From: Aquipseudomonas guryensis | Lineage (GTDB): Bacteria; Pseudomonadota; Gammaproteobacteria; Pseudomonadales; Pseudomonadaceae | Direction of reading: 5' to 3' | DNA length: 64,000 nucleotides | Assembly (NCBI RefSeq): GCF_014164785.1 | Contig: NZ_JACJFN010000001.1 | Location: 806,001 to 870,000 of the forward strand | Shown: positions 23,762 to 34,401 of the stretch, piece after piece | How the letters are laid out: each line of letters begins with the position of its first letter | Position numbering within the stretch: the first letter of the stretch is position 1 | Program-made: the position numbers and the translations under genes | Notes under the pieces: model-generated | The model's database searches: none | What the model was told of the DNA's origin: nothing | Seen by the model: the letters and a program-made list of their open reading frames with translations, nothing else

Positions 23762-24696
23762 TCGACAGCGGCCTCGCCATAGACAGCCTTGAGGATTTGC
23801 GCCGCGCCCTGCGCCAGCAGTTGCTCAGCCACCTGCACGCCCAGCTGCTCGGCAGCCGCGCGAGGCGCACGAGCCTCGGCACGCAACAGCAGACCGCCAT
23901 CCGGCTGGCCGACCAGGCCGCGCAACCACAGCTGCTCACCCTCGAGCAGGGCATAGCAGGCGATTGGCACCTGGCAGCCGCCATTGAGGTGCTTGTTCAG
24001 CGCCCGCTCGGCATTCACCCGGTCGGCGGTATCGGCATGGTGCAGCGGCGCCAGCAGGGCGTGGATCTCGCTATCGGCGGTGCGGCACTCGATCCCCACC
24101 GCGCCCTGGCCGCCAGCCGGCAGGCTGTCCTCGGCGCTGATCGAAGCACGGATGCGGCTCTCGAAACCGAGGCGAATCAGTCCGGCGGCGGCGAGGATGA
24201 TGGCGTCGTACTCGCCGGCATCCAGCTTGGCCAGGCGGGTGTTGACGTTGCCACGCAGGAACTGGATTTTCAGGTCGGGCCGGCGCGCCAGCAGCTGGGC
24301 CTGACGGCGCAGGCTGGAAGTGCCGACCACGCTACCGGCTGGCAGCTCAGCGAAATTGGCGTAGGTGTTGGAGACGAAGGCGTCGCGCGGGTCTTCCCGT
24401 TCGCAAATACAGAACAGGCCGAGGCCGGTGGGAAAATCCATCGGCACATCCTTCATCGAATGCACGGCGATGTCGGCTTCGTTCTCCAGCAGGGCGGTTT
24501 CCAGTTCCTTGACGAACAGGCCTTTGCCGCCGATCTTCGCCAACGGCGCATCGAGCAGCTTGTCGCCACGGCTGACCATCGGCACCAGGCTGACCTTGAG
24601 GCCAGGGTGGGCCTGTTCCAGGCGCGCCTTGACGTGTTCGGCCTGCCACAGGGCCAGGGCACTCTTGCGAGTGGCAATACGGATTTCGCGGGACAT
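23758..24696 (-). CDS. hemC: Hydroxymethylbilane synthase (porphobilinogen deaminase)
   Basis: A 312-residue enzyme that polymerises four porphobilinogens on a dipyrromethane cofactor. Motifs: [58 protein letters not shown], and the cofactor-attachment Cys in [13 protein letters not shown]. The ATG at 24696 has a GGAAG Shine-Dalgarno. It leads the hemC-D-X-Y operon and lies about 100 bases downstream of algR, an arrangement conserved in Pseudomonas. Confidence 0.97.
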   Translation of the reverse strand: MSREIRIATRKSALALWQAEHVKARLEQAHPGLKVSLVPMVSRGDKLLDAPLAKIGGKGLFVKELETALLENEADIAVHSMKDVPMDFPTGLGLFCICEREDPRDAFVSNTYANFAELPAGSVVGTSSLRRQAQLLARRPDLKIQFLRGNVNTRLAKLDAGEYDAIILAAAGLIRLGFESRIRASISAEDSLPAGGQGAVGIECRTADSEIHALLAPLHHADTADRVNAERALNKHLNGGCQVPIACYALLEGEQLWLRGLVGQPDGGLLLRAEARAPRAAAEQLGVQVAEQLLAQGAAQILKAVYGEAAVE

Positions 24697-24800
24697 GATC
24701 ACTTCCGGAAGCTGAACTGCCGGGAATGATAACAGGCTGGCTCGGCCGAGGTCGGCGCCGGATTGCCGCGGTCAGCAACAATCCGTGCGGCCACAGCCGG

Positions 24801-25547
24801 TTAGAGGTTGTTCATCAACTTGCGCACCCCAGCCACATGCCGTCGGCTGACGGTCAGGGCATCGCCACCCAGGCCCTTGAGGTACAGCTGGAAGTGCCCC
24901 AGCGGCGTACGCTGCAAGCGCTCGATACGCTCGCGCGAAACCAGGGCATTACGGTGGATACGCACGAAGCGCTCGCCGAATTCGTCTTCCAGCGCCTTCA
25001 GCGGCTCATCCAGCAGTACCTCGCCACCTTCGTGGCGCAAGGTCACGTACTTGTGATCGGCGATGAAGAAGATCACATGTTCCAGCGGGATCAGCTCGAT
25101 GCCTTTGCGCGTGCGCGCACTGATGTGGCTGCGCGGGCCGGCACCGTTGGCGCCAGCCGGGCGGGTCAGCGCGGCGAGCTGCACCCGATTGGGCCGCTCG
25201 GCCTTCTTCAGCGCCTCGGCCAGGGCCTCAGGGCGCACCGGTTTGACCAGATAGCCAACGGCACTGACCTGGAAGGCCTCGAGAGCGAATTCGTCATGGG
25301 CGGTGCAGAAGATCACCGCCGGCGGCGCCTCGCGCTCGCACAGCTTGGCCGCCACCTGCAGACCATCGAGGCCGGGCATGCGGATATCCAGCAGCACCAC
25401 GTCGGGCTTCAGGCTGTCGATCAGGGCCAAGGCCTCTTCGCCATTGCTTGCCGCGGGTTCGAGGACACGACAACCCTCGAGGTCGCCAACCAATCGGCTC
25501 AGGCGCTCGCGGGCAAGGGGTTCGTCATCGACGATCAGCACATTCAT
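24801..25547 (-). CDS. algR: Response regulator AlgR (LytTR type)
   Basis: A 248-residue regulator. The receiver domain has acidic residues in IVDDEP and phospho-acceptor Asp54 in VVLLDIRMPG. A C-terminal LytTR DNA-binding domain follows (IFFIADHKYVTLRHEGG; RFVRIHRNALVSRERIERL). In P. aeruginosa AlgR controls alginate, twitching motility (fimU-pilE operon) and rhamnolipid genes. It overlaps the end of algZ by four bases, so sensor and regulator are coupled. Confidence 0.97.
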   Translation of the reverse strand: MNVLIVDDEPLARERLSRLVGDLEGCRVLEPAASNGEEALALIDSLKPDVVLLDIRMPGLDGLQVAAKLCEREAPPAVIFCTAHDEFALEAFQVSAVGYLVKPVRPEALAEALKKAERPNRVQLAALTRPAGANGAGPRSHISARTRKGIELIPLEHVIFFIADHKYVTLRHEGGEVLLDEPLKALEDEFGERFVRIHRNALVSRERIERLQRTPLGHFQLYLKGLGGDALTVSRRHVAGVRKLMNNL

Positions 25548-26626
25548 ATTGCTCTGGCTTCCTGCGTGAGTCTCTCACATGGATAGCGTAGACAGGTGAA
25601 GTGGCGCCCGTCACGGCGATCCACGCTGAGACTTGCGCGCGGCCCGAAAAGTGCCGCCAAGCGCGCATCTATATTCACCAACGCCTGATGGGTGCCGCGC
25701 GATGGCTGCTGCTCGACACCTTCCTCATAGGGGTTGCTCACACAGAGCTGGAACACCCCGTCTTCATACTGCGCCTCCACCCGCACCAGCCCTCCTTCGA
25801 TGCGCGGCTGGATGCCATAGATCAGGGCATTTTCCAGCAGCGGTTGCAAGGTCAGTTGCGGGATCGGCAAATCATCCGGTACTGCGTCCACCTGCCAATC
25901 CAACTGTAGCCTGTCGCCGAGCCGATATTGCTCGATCGACAAATATCTTCGCGCCAGCTCCAGTTCATCGTGCCAGGGCACCAGCGTGCCGGGCTTGGCC
26001 AGACTGGCGCGGAACAGGTCGGACAGATCGAGTACCGCCTGTTCGGCCTTGTACGGGTCGATCACCACCAGGCTGGCGATGCTGTTCAGGCTGTTGAACA
26101 GGAAGTGCGGGCGGATACGCGCCTGCAAGGCCTCGATCCGCGCGCGCAGCTCCGCCTGCTGCTGCCGACGCCACTGGCTCTGCAGATAAAAGTAGCGCAA
26201 CAACAGCGCCGACATGATCAGGCTGATCAGGCCATGGCGCAGGTATAGGTTGACCTCGCCACTGCGCGGCAACGGCCCGCCCAGCTCGAAGTAATCCGCC
26301 ACGCCGGTGCAAGCCAAGGCCAGACCGACCACGATGGTGCAGCACAACGTCCCGGCCAGCGCCGCGCGCAGGCGCGCCAGCAACGGACGCAGGCGACACA
26401 GCAAGGCAGCCGAGAGCAGCACGATCCACTGCACAAACAGCGAGGTCAGCGCCAGGCGCACCCAGTTGAAGCCCGGCTGCATCGGCTCGGACAGCACCAG
26501 CACCAGCACCAGCAGCTCGGCGAGCAGAACCATGCTCAGCAGCGCCTCGGGCAGGCACAGCTCCGGCAGGAAGAAGTCGTCGTCAGGGCCGAGACTGCGC
26601 CCTTGGTTGAACCATTTGATTTGCAT
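25544..26626 (-). CDS. algZ: Sensor histidine kinase AlgZ/FimS
   Basis: A 360-residue LytS-type membrane kinase. Several N-terminal hydrophobic helices (residues about 25-140) precede the His-kinase motif [19 protein letters not shown], where His is the phosphorylation site. A degenerate ATPase region follows ([18 protein letters not shown]), with N-box Asn present and G-boxes poorly conserved, as in other FimS proteins. The start at MQIKWFNQG matches family length. It acts with AlgR and diverges from argH. Confidence 0.93.
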   Translation of the reverse strand: MQIKWFNQGRSLGPDDDFFLPELCLPEALLSMVLLAELLVLVLVLSEPMQPGFNWVRLALTSLFVQWIVLLSAALLCRLRPLLARLRAALAGTLCCTIVVGLALACTGVADYFELGGPLPRSGEVNLYLRHGLISLIMSALLLRYFYLQSQWRRQQQAELRARIEALQARIRPHFLFNSLNSIASLVVIDPYKAEQAVLDLSDLFRASLAKPGTLVPWHDELELARRYLSIEQYRLGDRLQLDWQVDAVPDDLPIPQLTLQPLLENALIYGIQPRIEGGLVRVEAQYEDGVFQLCVSNPYEEGVEQQPSRGTHQALVNIDARLAALFGPRASLSVDRRDGRHFTCLRYPCERLTQEARAI

Positions 26627-26843
26627 CCCGGCAGTTTCCTTGTGCGCCCCTCGGGCGGCAAGCCAGAGCGCTGCGGATGGGCGAAATAAGGCACCCAAGT
26701 GTCGCCGCGAGCGCAGAACTGTGAGCGCGGCGACATTTTCTCAACAAGAGCCTAGAGCCTCGGTTTTCCCGGCAAGGCTGTTATTATCGGCACACTTTTT
26801 CCTTTTCGCAGGCACCGCGCCTGCCTTTCCCGCGAGTTCTGCC

Positions 26844-28238
26844 ATGAGCACCGAGAAAACCAACCAGTCCTGGGGCGGCCGCTTCAGCGAGCCGGTCGAC
26901 GCTTTTGTTGCCCGTTTCACCGCCTCCGTCGAGTTCGACAAACGCCTGTATCGCCACGACATCATGGGCTCGATCGCCCACGCGACCATGCTGGCCAAGG
27001 TCGGCGTGCTGACCGACGCAGAGCGCGACAGCATCGAGGCCGGGCTCAAGCAGATCCAGGCGGAAATCGAAGCCGGCCAGTTCGACTGGCGCATCGATCT
27101 GGAAGACGTGCACATGAACATCGAGGCGCGCCTGACCGACCGCATCGGCGTCACCGGCAAGAAGCTGCACACCGGTCGTAGCCGCAATGACCAGGTGGCC
27201 ACCGACATCCGCCTGTGGCTGCGTGACGAGATCGACCTGATCCTCGCCGAAATCACCCGCCTGCAGCAGGGCCTGCTCGGTCTGGCGGAAGCCGAAGCCG
27301 ACACCATCATGCCCGGCTTCACCCATCTGCAGACTGCCCAACCGGTCACCTTCGGCCACCACCTGCTGGCCTGGTTCGAGATGCTCAGCCGTGACTACGA
27401 GCGCCTGGTCGACTGCCGCAAACGGGTCAATCGCATGCCGCTGGGCTCGGCGGCCCTGGCCGGCACCACCTACCCAATTGCCCGCGAGATCACTGCAGAA
27501 CTGCTGGGTTTCGACGCCGTTGGCGGCAACTCGCTGGATGGCGTGTCCGATCGCGATTTCGCCATCGAATTCTGCGCCGCCGCCTCGCTGGCGATGATGC
27601 ACCTGTCGCGCTTCTCCGAAGAACTGGTGCTGTGGACCTCGGCGCAGTTCCAATTCATCGACCTGCCCGATCGCTTCTGCACCGGCTCCTCGATCATGCC
27701 GCAGAAGAAGAACCCGGACGTACCGGAACTGGTACGCGGCAAGACCGGCCGCGTGTTCGGCGCCCTGACCGGCCTGCTGACCCTGATGAAAGGCCAGCCA
27801 CTGGCCTACAACAAGGACAACCAGGAAGACAAGGAACCGCTGTTCGACGCCGCCGACACCCTGCGCGACTCGCTGCGTGCCTTCGCCGACATGGTTCCGG
27901 CCATCAAGCCCAAGCGCGAAGTCATGCGCGAAGCGGCCCGCCGCGGCTTCTCCACCGCCACCGACCTGGCTGACTACCTGGTGCGCAAGGGCCTGCCGTT
28001 CCGCGACTGCCACGAAATCGTCGGCCACGCGGTGAAGTACGGCGTCGACAGCGGCAAGGACCTAGCCGAGATGAGCCTGGACGAGCTGCGCCAGTTCAGC
28101 GAACAGATCGGCGACGACGTGTTCGCCGTGCTGACCCTGGAAGGCTCGGTCAACGCCCGCGACCATATCGGTGGCACCGCACCAAACCAGGTGCGCGCCG
28201 CTGTGGCGCGGGGCAAGGAGCTGCTGGCGACACGCTGA
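26844..28238 (+). CDS. argH: Argininosuccinate lyase
   Basis: A 464-residue member of the fumarase/aspartase superfamily, splitting argininosuccinate to arginine and fumarate. Motifs: [19 protein letters not shown] at the start, [28 protein letters not shown], and the superfamily signature [15 protein letters not shown] with the catalytic Ser. The ATG at 26844 is chosen because homologues start just before the WGGRF motif. It is divergent from algZ, as in other pseudomonads. Confidence 0.98.
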   Translation: MSTEKTNQSWGGRFSEPVDAFVARFTASVEFDKRLYRHDIMGSIAHATMLAKVGVLTDAERDSIEAGLKQIQAEIEAGQFDWRIDLEDVHMNIEARLTDRIGVTGKKLHTGRSRNDQVATDIRLWLRDEIDLILAEITRLQQGLLGLAEAEADTIMPGFTHLQTAQPVTFGHHLLAWFEMLSRDYERLVDCRKRVNRMPLGSAALAGTTYPIAREITAELLGFDAVGGNSLDGVSDRDFAIEFCAAASLAMMHLSRFSEELVLWTSAQFQFIDLPDRFCTGSSIMPQKKNPDVPELVRGKTGRVFGALTGLLTLMKGQPLAYNKDNQEDKEPLFDAADTLRDSLRAFADMVPAIKPKREVMREAARRGFSTATDLADYLVRKGLPFRDCHEIVGHAVKYGVDSGKDLAEMSLDELRQFSEQIGDDVFAVLTLEGSVNARDHIGGTAPNQVRAAVARGKELLATR

Positions 28239-28265
28239 TCGCCAGACAAGGGAAAGGGACTTCCC

Positions 28266-28508
28266 ATGTTCGAACTGTTGTTACGCGGCCTGCTTTTCCT
28301 GGGCGAGGCCGTCTTGGAGCTGATCTTCAGCTACCTCTTCTATAGCGCGGGCTGGCTGGCACTGCGCCTGCTGACTCTGGGCCGCTATCCACGCCTGCCG
28401 CTACGCGTGTCCGACCCCATCAACTCGCGCAGCAGCTGGATTGCTGCCTTCGGCTTCCTCTGCCTGGTCGGCATGCCGCTGGCCACCCTGGTCTTTCTCT
28501 ACGGTTGA
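28266..28508 (+). CDS. Small hydrophobic membrane protein, unknown
   Basis: An 80-residue protein with two hydrophobic stretches, ELLLRGLLFLGEAVLELIF and WIAAFGFLCLVGMPLATLVF. It starts 28 bases after argH with a GGGACTTCCC spacer. I do not recognise a family. It could be co-transcribed with argH and the following acetyltransferase. Confidence 0.65.
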   Translation: MFELLLRGLLFLGEAVLELIFSYLFYSAGWLALRLLTLGRYPRLPLRVSDPINSRSSWIAAFGFLCLVGMPLATLVFLYG

Positions 28509-28527
28509 ACACTTCGAGAGCATTCGC

Positions 28528-29007
28528 ATGAGCCTGCATATTCGCCCCGCCACCATTGACGACGCCGCGCTGATCCTGCGGTTCATCACCGACCTGGCCA
28601 TCTACGAGAAGGCCGAGCACGAGGTGAAGACCGATGTGGCCGGTATCCGCGATAGCCTGTTTGGCGCCGACAGCACCACCCACGGCCTGATCTGCGAGCT
28701 GGATGGTGTGCCCGTCGGCTTCGCCGTGTACTTCTTCAGCTACTCGACCTGGCTGGGCAAGCACGGCATTTACTTGGAAGACCTCTACGTCGCCCCCGAG
28801 TACCGCAAGCACGGTGCTGGCAAGGCCCTGCTGCGGCATCTGGCCCAGCTGGCCGTGGCCAAGGGCTGCGGGCGCATGGAGTGGGCGGTGCTGGACTGGA
28901 ACACCCCGGCCATGGAGTTCTACGAAGCCTTCGGCGCCCGACCCAAGATTGACTGGATCAGCTACCGTCTGACTGGCCAGGCGCTGCTGGACTTCGCCGC
29001 CGGCTAA
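28528..29007 (+). CDS. GNAT family N-acetyltransferase
   Basis: A 159-residue acetyltransferase. It begins LHIRPATIDDAALILRFI and carries the acetyl-CoA loop in LEDLYVAPEYRKHGAGKALL, followed by EWAVLDWNTPAMEFYEAFGA. The pattern resembles diamine or thialysine N-acetyltransferases (spermidine acetyltransferase-like, with the YFFSYSTWLGKHGIYLED segment), which acetylate small amines. The ATG at 28528 is immediately before the conserved RPA start. Confidence 0.9.
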   Translation: MSLHIRPATIDDAALILRFITDLAIYEKAEHEVKTDVAGIRDSLFGADSTTHGLICELDGVPVGFAVYFFSYSTWLGKHGIYLEDLYVAPEYRKHGAGKALLRHLAQLAVAKGCGRMEWAVLDWNTPAMEFYEAFGARPKIDWISYRLTGQALLDFAAG

Positions 29008-29021
29008 CTTGGAGACTCAAC

Positions 29022-29774
29022 ATGCGCCTGCTCGCCACGCTCGCCTTGCTGCTGCTCGGCAACCCAACCTGGGCCACGCCGCTGCCCATCCCCGCCAGCA
29101 GCAGCTGGCACCTGCAGCTCAATGGCGCGCTGCAAACACCCAACCGGCACGTCTACGATATCGACCTGTACGACACGCCCAAGCAGACCATTGGCAATCT
29201 CAAGGCCCAGGGGCGCATCGTCATCTGCTATTTCAGCGCCGGCACCTGGGAGGACTGGCGCAGCGACGCCAAGCTCTACCCCAAGGCCGCCCTGGGCAAG
29301 CCGCTGCCTGACTGGCCCGGCGAGCGCTGGCTGGACTTTCGTCGCAGCGACGTGCGTGCGCTGCTGGCCAAGCGCCTGGACCTGGCACGCAACAAGGGCT
29401 GCCATGGCGTCGACCCGGATAACGTGGACGGCTACAGCAACACCAATGGCCTCAAGTTGACCAAGGCCCAGCAGATCGACTTCAACCGCTGGCTGGCCAA
29501 GGAAGCGCACAAGCGCAACCTCAGCGTCGGCCTGAAGAATGCCGTCGACCTACTGCCGCAACTAGCCAGCCACTTCGACTTCGCCGTCAACGAGAGCTGC
29601 TACCAGTACAACGAATGTGCTGGCTACAGCTTGCTACGCAGCCAGGGCAAGCCGGTGTTCATTGCCGACTACCGACCCTACAACAGCAAGCTGTGCAGCC
29701 AGGCCAAGGCTGCCGGCTATCGCCTGCAGTTCTTCAAGCTCGACTTGAAGGGTGTCGGCAAACCCTGCCCCTGA
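29022..29774 (+). CDS. Secreted GH114-type endo-alpha-1,4-polygalactosaminidase-like protein
   Basis: A 250-residue protein with a signal peptide (RLLATLALLLLGNPTWA) and a TIM-barrel of the glycoside hydrolase 114 type. It includes the family's early HVYDIDLYDTPKQTIGNL, IVICYFSAGTWEDWR, and the acidic active-site region HGVDPDNVDGYSN. Characterised relatives cut galactosaminogalactan-like polymers; bacterial relatives include Pel-type exopolysaccharide hydrolases. Activity here is inference. It starts 14 bases after the acetyltransferase stop. Confidence 0.85.
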   Translation: MRLLATLALLLLGNPTWATPLPIPASSSWHLQLNGALQTPNRHVYDIDLYDTPKQTIGNLKAQGRIVICYFSAGTWEDWRSDAKLYPKAALGKPLPDWPGERWLDFRRSDVRALLAKRLDLARNKGCHGVDPDNVDGYSNTNGLKLTKAQQIDFNRWLAKEAHKRNLSVGLKNAVDLLPQLASHFDFAVNESCYQYNECAGYSLLRSQGKPVFIADYRPYNSKLCSQAKAAGYRLQFFKLDLKGVGKPCP

Positions 29775-29883
29775 TCGACGCAAGCAAACCAGCCTTAGTC
29801 CGGCAGGCTGGCGCAGCAGCCGTAACGGAGCGTTGAATACCCCAGACATGGCACACTGCGCGCCTGATACCGAGGAGCCGCCC

Positions 29884-30159
29884 ATGAGCGAGCATGACGA
29901 CAGCGAAGAAGAAGCCTTCGCCGAAGAAACCCTGATCCAGGCCATCGAGAACCAGCTCGAAGCGGACAGCCCACCCGCCGCCAAGGCCACCCTGAACAAG
30001 CTGACCTTGGTCGGCTACGAGCGCGAGGAAATCCTCCAGCTCATGGCCCTGGTGCTGGCCCACGAGATCGGCGCAATGTTGCGTGACGACCGCGCCTTCG
30101 ACATGGCCTGGTACGAACAGGCCCTGCGCGCCCTGCCCGAATTGCCAAACGAGGACTGA
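29884..30159 (+). CDS. Small acidic protein, unknown
   Basis: A 91-residue acidic, helical protein beginning MSEHDDSEEEAFAEETLIQ and containing LVGYEREEILQLMALVLAHEI. A GGAG precedes the ATG at 29884. Comparable small proteins lie between argH and cyaA in other Pseudomonas. No function can be proposed. Confidence 0.75.
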   Translation: MSEHDDSEEEAFAEETLIQAIENQLEADSPPAAKATLNKLTLVGYEREEILQLMALVLAHEIGAMLRDDRAFDMAWYEQALRALPELPNED

Positions 30160-30259
30160 ACACGAGCATAAAAGCTCAGGGACTGTGTTGAGCTCCGTCT
30201 GTTTCACCCCGCCCCCAGACTGCTAAGGTGAAGTCATACTCTGGCCGGGATGCATACCT

Positions 30260-31036
30260 GTGTTGGATTGCTCCACTTATCGCCTTCGCCAGTGCCTGCT
30301 AATGGCCCTGTGCTGCTTATGCATGCAGGGCTTGGGCGTGGCAGACGAGATAATGCGCATTGGTGCCGAAGACGACTGGTATCCCTACACCGCCCTGCGC
30401 GACGGCCAGGTGCAGGGCATGTCGGTCGACATCGTGCGTGCCGCCTTCGCCGCCAGCAACACCCGCATCGAATTGCAGCCCTATCCTTATTCGCGCTGCA
30501 TGGAGCTGACCCGTATCGGGCAGCTCGCCGCCTGCTTCAATACCGCGCCGGATGCCCGCATCGCCTCCGAGTTCCGCCTGCCCGAAGAAGCGCTGTTCAG
30601 CGATGACATCCTGCTCTGGGCCAATAGCAGCCAGGCGGCACCCATCACCGACCTCAAGCAGCTGGCCGGACGCAAGGTCGCGGTGACCATCGGTTACGAG
30701 TACGGCAGCGCCTTCGACAATAACCACGAACTGCTGCGAGTGCCGGTGCGCCGTGATCGCAATGGTTTTCGCATGCTGCAGCACGGCCGGGTCGAGTTCA
30801 CCGCCGCCTACCGTGGCACCGCACAGGCACTGTTTCGCGAGGAGCCGGAGCTGCGCGACGCGTTCAGACCGGTAGCTACTCTGCAGCAGGCCAAGCTCTA
30901 CCTGAGTTTTTCCCGCTACCACCCGCAGGCCGAAGCCCTGCAGCAGCGCTTTGACCAGGGCATGCGCACCATCAGAAGCAACGGCCGCTACCAGCAGATA
31001 CTTGCCCAATGGCAGCATCAACAGGCGGCAGACTGA
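30260..31036 (+). CDS. Periplasmic substrate-binding protein of the SBP_bac_3 type
   Basis: A 258-residue protein with an N-terminal signal (hydrophobic LLMALCCLCMQGLG, cleavage near VAD) and a two-lobed binding fold: IMRIGAEDDWYPYTALRDG, GMSVDIVRAAFAASN, LKQLAGRKVAVTIGYEYG. No transporter permease lies nearby, as is common for orphan pseudomonad members of this group. The GTG at 30260 is preferred because it gives a complete signal peptide; an ATG at 30302 would shorten it. Confidence 0.8.
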   Translation: MLDCSTYRLRQCLLMALCCLCMQGLGVADEIMRIGAEDDWYPYTALRDGQVQGMSVDIVRAAFAASNTRIELQPYPYSRCMELTRIGQLAACFNTAPDARIASEFRLPEEALFSDDILLWANSSQAAPITDLKQLAGRKVAVTIGYEYGSAFDNNHELLRVPVRRDRNGFRMLQHGRVEFTAAYRGTAQALFREEPELRDAFRPVATLQQAKLYLSFSRYHPQAEALQQRFDQGMRTIRSNGRYQQILAQWQHQQAAD

Positions 31037-31121
31037 GCCGCGCCCGCTACACTGAAAACTGGTCGCGGGCGCGCCGAAACGTCAACAGACCCTAGCCCCA
31101 TAACAAGAACCCGGAGTCCTT

Positions 31122-31364
31122 ATGGCCTACACCCCCGAACTGATCGCCGAGATGGAAATCCTCGCCCTGTACAACCTGGACAACGTGCAGGAAGGCATCA
31201 AGGTGCATAACAACGCCGCCAACAAAGCCCAGGCAGCCATCACCCGCCTGCACGAGAAAGGCCTGGTCACCCAGGCAGACGGTGGCTACCTGACCAGCCT
31301 CGGCCTGGATGCCGCCGAACACGCCCAGGCCCTGCTGACCATCCTCACCCCGCAACACGCCTGA
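31122..31364 (+). CDS. TIGR02647 family protein
   Basis: An 80-residue protein starting MAYTPELIAEMEILALYNLD and containing the winged-helix-like AAITRLHEKGLVTQADGGYL. This matches the small gammaproteobacterial family TIGR02647, whose function is unknown. It could bind DNA, judging by the helix-turn-helix-like segment only. It sits as a single gene before cyaA. Confidence 0.8.
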   Translation: MAYTPELIAEMEILALYNLDNVQEGIKVHNNAANKAQAAITRLHEKGLVTQADGGYLTSLGLDAAEHAQALLTILTPQHA

Positions 31365-31516
31365 TCCGGCTCACGCTGCGGGTCAGCCAAGCCCGCAGCG
31401 CCAGGGTTCTGCTTGCCCTACAGCGCAGCCAAGGGCCTGCCGATACAACGACAAGGACCCTGCCACGTCGTCGCGACGACTGGTAGGCTTGCCGTAATCC
31501 CCGGCTCGAGCAGTAC

Positions 31517-34369
31517 ATGACGCGCACCCAGGAAATCCGCCCGGACATCAACGACGGCATCGACCGCAAGGTGCTGGCGCAACTGCGCGCGCGCTTTCTC
31601 AAGGTCAACAGCGGACGCCTGGCGCGGGCCATGCAAGCGCTGTCGACACGCCAGCAACTGGTGCTCAAGCTGTTGCCGCTGCTGCTGCATGTGAATCACC
31701 CACTGCTCCCCGGCTATGTTTCCGGCACCGCCCCGGCCGGGTTGTGCGGCTTCGAGCCGAGTGACGAGCTGCTTGCCGAAGCCACCCGCCTGACCCGCTC
31801 CTTCACCTACAAGCCACGCCGCGGTAATCCGCCGCTGCCGATCCATGGCCTGTTCCTGATGGGCAGCCTGGGCACCGTGGCCCAGGCCGAACAGAGCGAC
31901 ATGGACCTGTGGGTCTGCCACGCACCGAGTCTGGACGGCAAAGCCCTGCACGAGCTGCGCAAAAAGTGCGACCTGCTCGAAGCCTGGGCCGCTACCCAGG
32001 GTGCCGAGGCGCATTTCTTCCTGGTCGACCCGGCGCGCTTCACCGCCGGCGACCGCGAGGACGCCCAGTTGACCTCCGACGACTGCGGCACCACCCAGCA
32101 CTATCTGCTGCTCGACGAGTTCTACCGCACGGCGATCTGGCTCGGCGGGCGCACGCCACTGTGGTGGCTGGTGCCGGTCTACGAAGAGGCCAACTACGCC
32201 GCCTACACCCACGCCCTGCTGAGCAAGCGCTTCATCCGCGCCGAAGAGGTGCTCGACCTCGGCCACCTGGCGCGCATTCCGCCGGGCGAGTTCATCGGCG
32301 CTGGCATGTGGCAGCTGTTCAAGGGCATCGAGTCACCCTACAAGTCGGTGCTCAAGCTGTTGCTCACCGAGGTCTACGCCAGCGAACACCCGCGGGTGGA
32401 GTGCCTGAGCCTGCGCTACAAGCAGGCGGTGTTCGCCAACCGCCTCGATCTCGACGAGCTGGACCCCTACATCGTGGTCTACCGCCGCCTGGAGGAATAC
32501 CTCACCGGGCGCGGTGAGCTGGAGCGCCTGGAGCTGATCCGTCGCTGCCTGTACCTCAAGGTCAACAAGAAGCTCAGCAGCCCGCCGCGAAACCGTGCCA
32601 AGAGCTGGCAGCGCCTGCTGTTCGAGCGCCTGACCAGCGAGTGGCACTGGAGCCAGCGCGAGCTGGCAATGCTCGACAGCCGCAGCCAGTGGAAGGTGCG
32701 CCAGGTCAGCGCCGAGCGCCGCGCGCTGGTCAACGAGCTGACCTACAGCTATCGCTTTCTCTCCCAGTTCGCCCGCAGCGAGCAGACCGGCAGCCAGCTC
32801 AACAGCCGGGATCTCGGCGTGCTCGGCCGGCGTCTGTATGCGGCGTTCGAGCGCAAGGCCGGGAAGATCGAATTCATCAACCCGGGGATCGCCCCGGATC
32901 TGGCCGAAGACACCCTGACCCTGGTCCACAGCACCAACGCCGAGGCCGGTGGAGAAACCCAGTGGGCGCTGTACAACGGCAGCCTGAACGGCCAGGAATG
33001 GCCGGACTTCGCCCCGCTGAAGCGAGCCCGCGAGCTGATCGAACTGCTCGCTTGGTGTCACCGCAACGGCGTGATCGACAGCAGCACGCGCCTGTCGCTG
33101 CACCCCGGCAGCAGCGACCTGAGCGAATTCGAGTTGTCCAACCTGCTCAGCAGCCTGCAACAGACCCTGCCGCTGCCCATGCCGCCGGTGGCGGAAGAAG
33201 CCCTGCTGCACGGCGCCGAACCGGCCGAGGTGCTGCTGCTGGTGAATGTTGGCCTCGACCCGCTGAAGGCACACAGCCAGCTCAACGTGCACATGACCAC
33301 CGGCCGCACCGACTCGCTGGGCTATTCGGGGGTACGCGAAAACCTGGTGGTGACCCTCGACCAGGTCAGCCTGAACAGCTGGAACGAACTGCTGGTCAGT
33401 CGCTACGACGGCCCGAATGCCCTGCTCGACTGCCTGCGCGACTACAGCAACAGTCTGCCGGCCGACGGCCGCCGCCCGCGCCTGCAGGTCCGCTGCTTCT
33501 GTCGCAACCGCGCCGCCGCCATCGCCCAACGCGTCGAGGAACTGTTCCGCGATGTTCTGGCCAGCCTCGGCAGCCATCGCCATAGCCGTTACCTGCTGCA
33601 AGTGCAGCAGCACTATCACGTCCTCGAGCTGCATCCGGGCCAGGTCAGCCACAGTACCCTGGCCGATCTACCGGCGCTGATCGAGCACCTCGGCGAGGAA
33701 CATGCGGAGTACAGCCCGCTGCAGGTCGATCGTTTCGCCCTGGAAGGCGAAGACCTGGCGTTGATCCTGCCGCTTGGCCGACCCGAATGCATCCAGGTGT
33801 TCTATCGCCTGGACGGTGCGCAGGCCGAACTCAGCGTGCTCGACGAGCACAACGCGCTGTGGCGCCAGCGCCTGCCGTATCGCGATGAGCAAAGCCTGCT
33901 CACCCCGCTGCAGCGCTTCCTGCAGTCGGTACTGTATAGGCGCAACGCCCTGCTGCCACTGGACAATCCACTGCCCGCGGCAGCGCTGGAAGTGCTGTAT
34001 TACGAAGTGCTACCCGCGCCGCCACAACGCGCCCGCCATCTTGAACGGCGCACGCCGCCAGAGGCGCCGGTGAGCCACCCGTTCTATGACGTGCAGGCGA
34101 TCGTCGAGCCAGCCGACCAGGCCCACGTGCACGTCACCCTGTACTGCAACCATCGCGAGTTTTCCGAGCTGGAATATGGCGCCGACCTGTTCGCCGCGGT
34201 GGCCCGGCACATCCTCGCCCAGCGCCGCACCAGCGAGCGCTACCCCTGCTACATCACCGACCTGGATCTGTCGCGCATTCTCGGTGACGGCCAGGCGCAG
34301 ACCATTCACTACCTGCGCTACAAGAGCGAACTGGAAACGGCGCTGAACAACGCCCTGCAAAACGCCTGA
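31517..34369 (+). CDS. cyaA: Class I adenylate cyclase
   Basis: A 950-residue enterobacterial-type cyclase producing cAMP from ATP. The catalytic N-terminal half has the nucleotidyltransferase-like GSLGTVAQAEQSDMDLWVC motif, where the Asp pair binds metal. The C-terminal half is the regulatory region. In Pseudomonas this is the minor cytosolic cyclase feeding the Vfr cAMP pathway. The length is full for the family. Confidence 0.95.
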   Translation: MTRTQEIRPDINDGIDRKVLAQLRARFLKVNSGRLARAMQALSTRQQLVLKLLPLLLHVNHPLLPGYVSGTAPAGLCGFEPSDELLAEATRLTRSFTYKPRRGNPPLPIHGLFLMGSLGTVAQAEQSDMDLWVCHAPSLDGKALHELRKKCDLLEAWAATQGAEAHFFLVDPARFTAGDREDAQLTSDDCGTTQHYLLLDEFYRTAIWLGGRTPLWWLVPVYEEANYAAYTHALLSKRFIRAEEVLDLGHLARIPPGEFIGAGMWQLFKGIESPYKSVLKLLLTEVYASEHPRVECLSLRYKQAVFANRLDLDELDPYIVVYRRLEEYLTGRGELERLELIRRCLYLKVNKKLSSPPRNRAKSWQRLLFERLTSEWHWSQRELAMLDSRSQWKVRQVSAERRALVNELTYSYRFLSQFARSEQTGSQLNSRDLGVLGRRLYAAFERKAGKIEFINPGIAPDLAEDTLTLVHSTNAEAGGETQWALYNGSLNGQEWPDFAPLKRARELIELLAWCHRNGVIDSSTRLSLHPGSSDLSEFELSNLLSSLQQTLPLPMPPVAEEALLHGAEPAEVLLLVNVGLDPLKAHSQLNVHMTTGRTDSLGYSGVRENLVVTLDQVSLNSWNELLVSRYDGPNALLDCLRDYSNSLPADGRRPRLQVRCFCRNRAAAIAQRVEELFRDVLASLGSHRHSRYLLQVQQHYHVLELHPGQVSHSTLADLPALIEHLGEEHAEYSPLQVDRFALEGEDLALILPLGRPECIQVFYRLDGAQAELSVLDEHNALWRQRLPYRDEQSLLTPLQRFLQSVLYRRNALLPLDNPLPAAALEVLYYEVLPAPPQRARHLERRTPPEAPVSHPFYDVQAIVEPADQAHVHVTLYCNHREFSELEYGADLFAAVARHILAQRRTSERYPCYITDLDLSRILGDGQAQTIHYLRYKSELETALNNALQNA

Positions 34370-34401
34370 TAATCCGCTCAAAACCGGACAAGGATGCCGC
34401 G

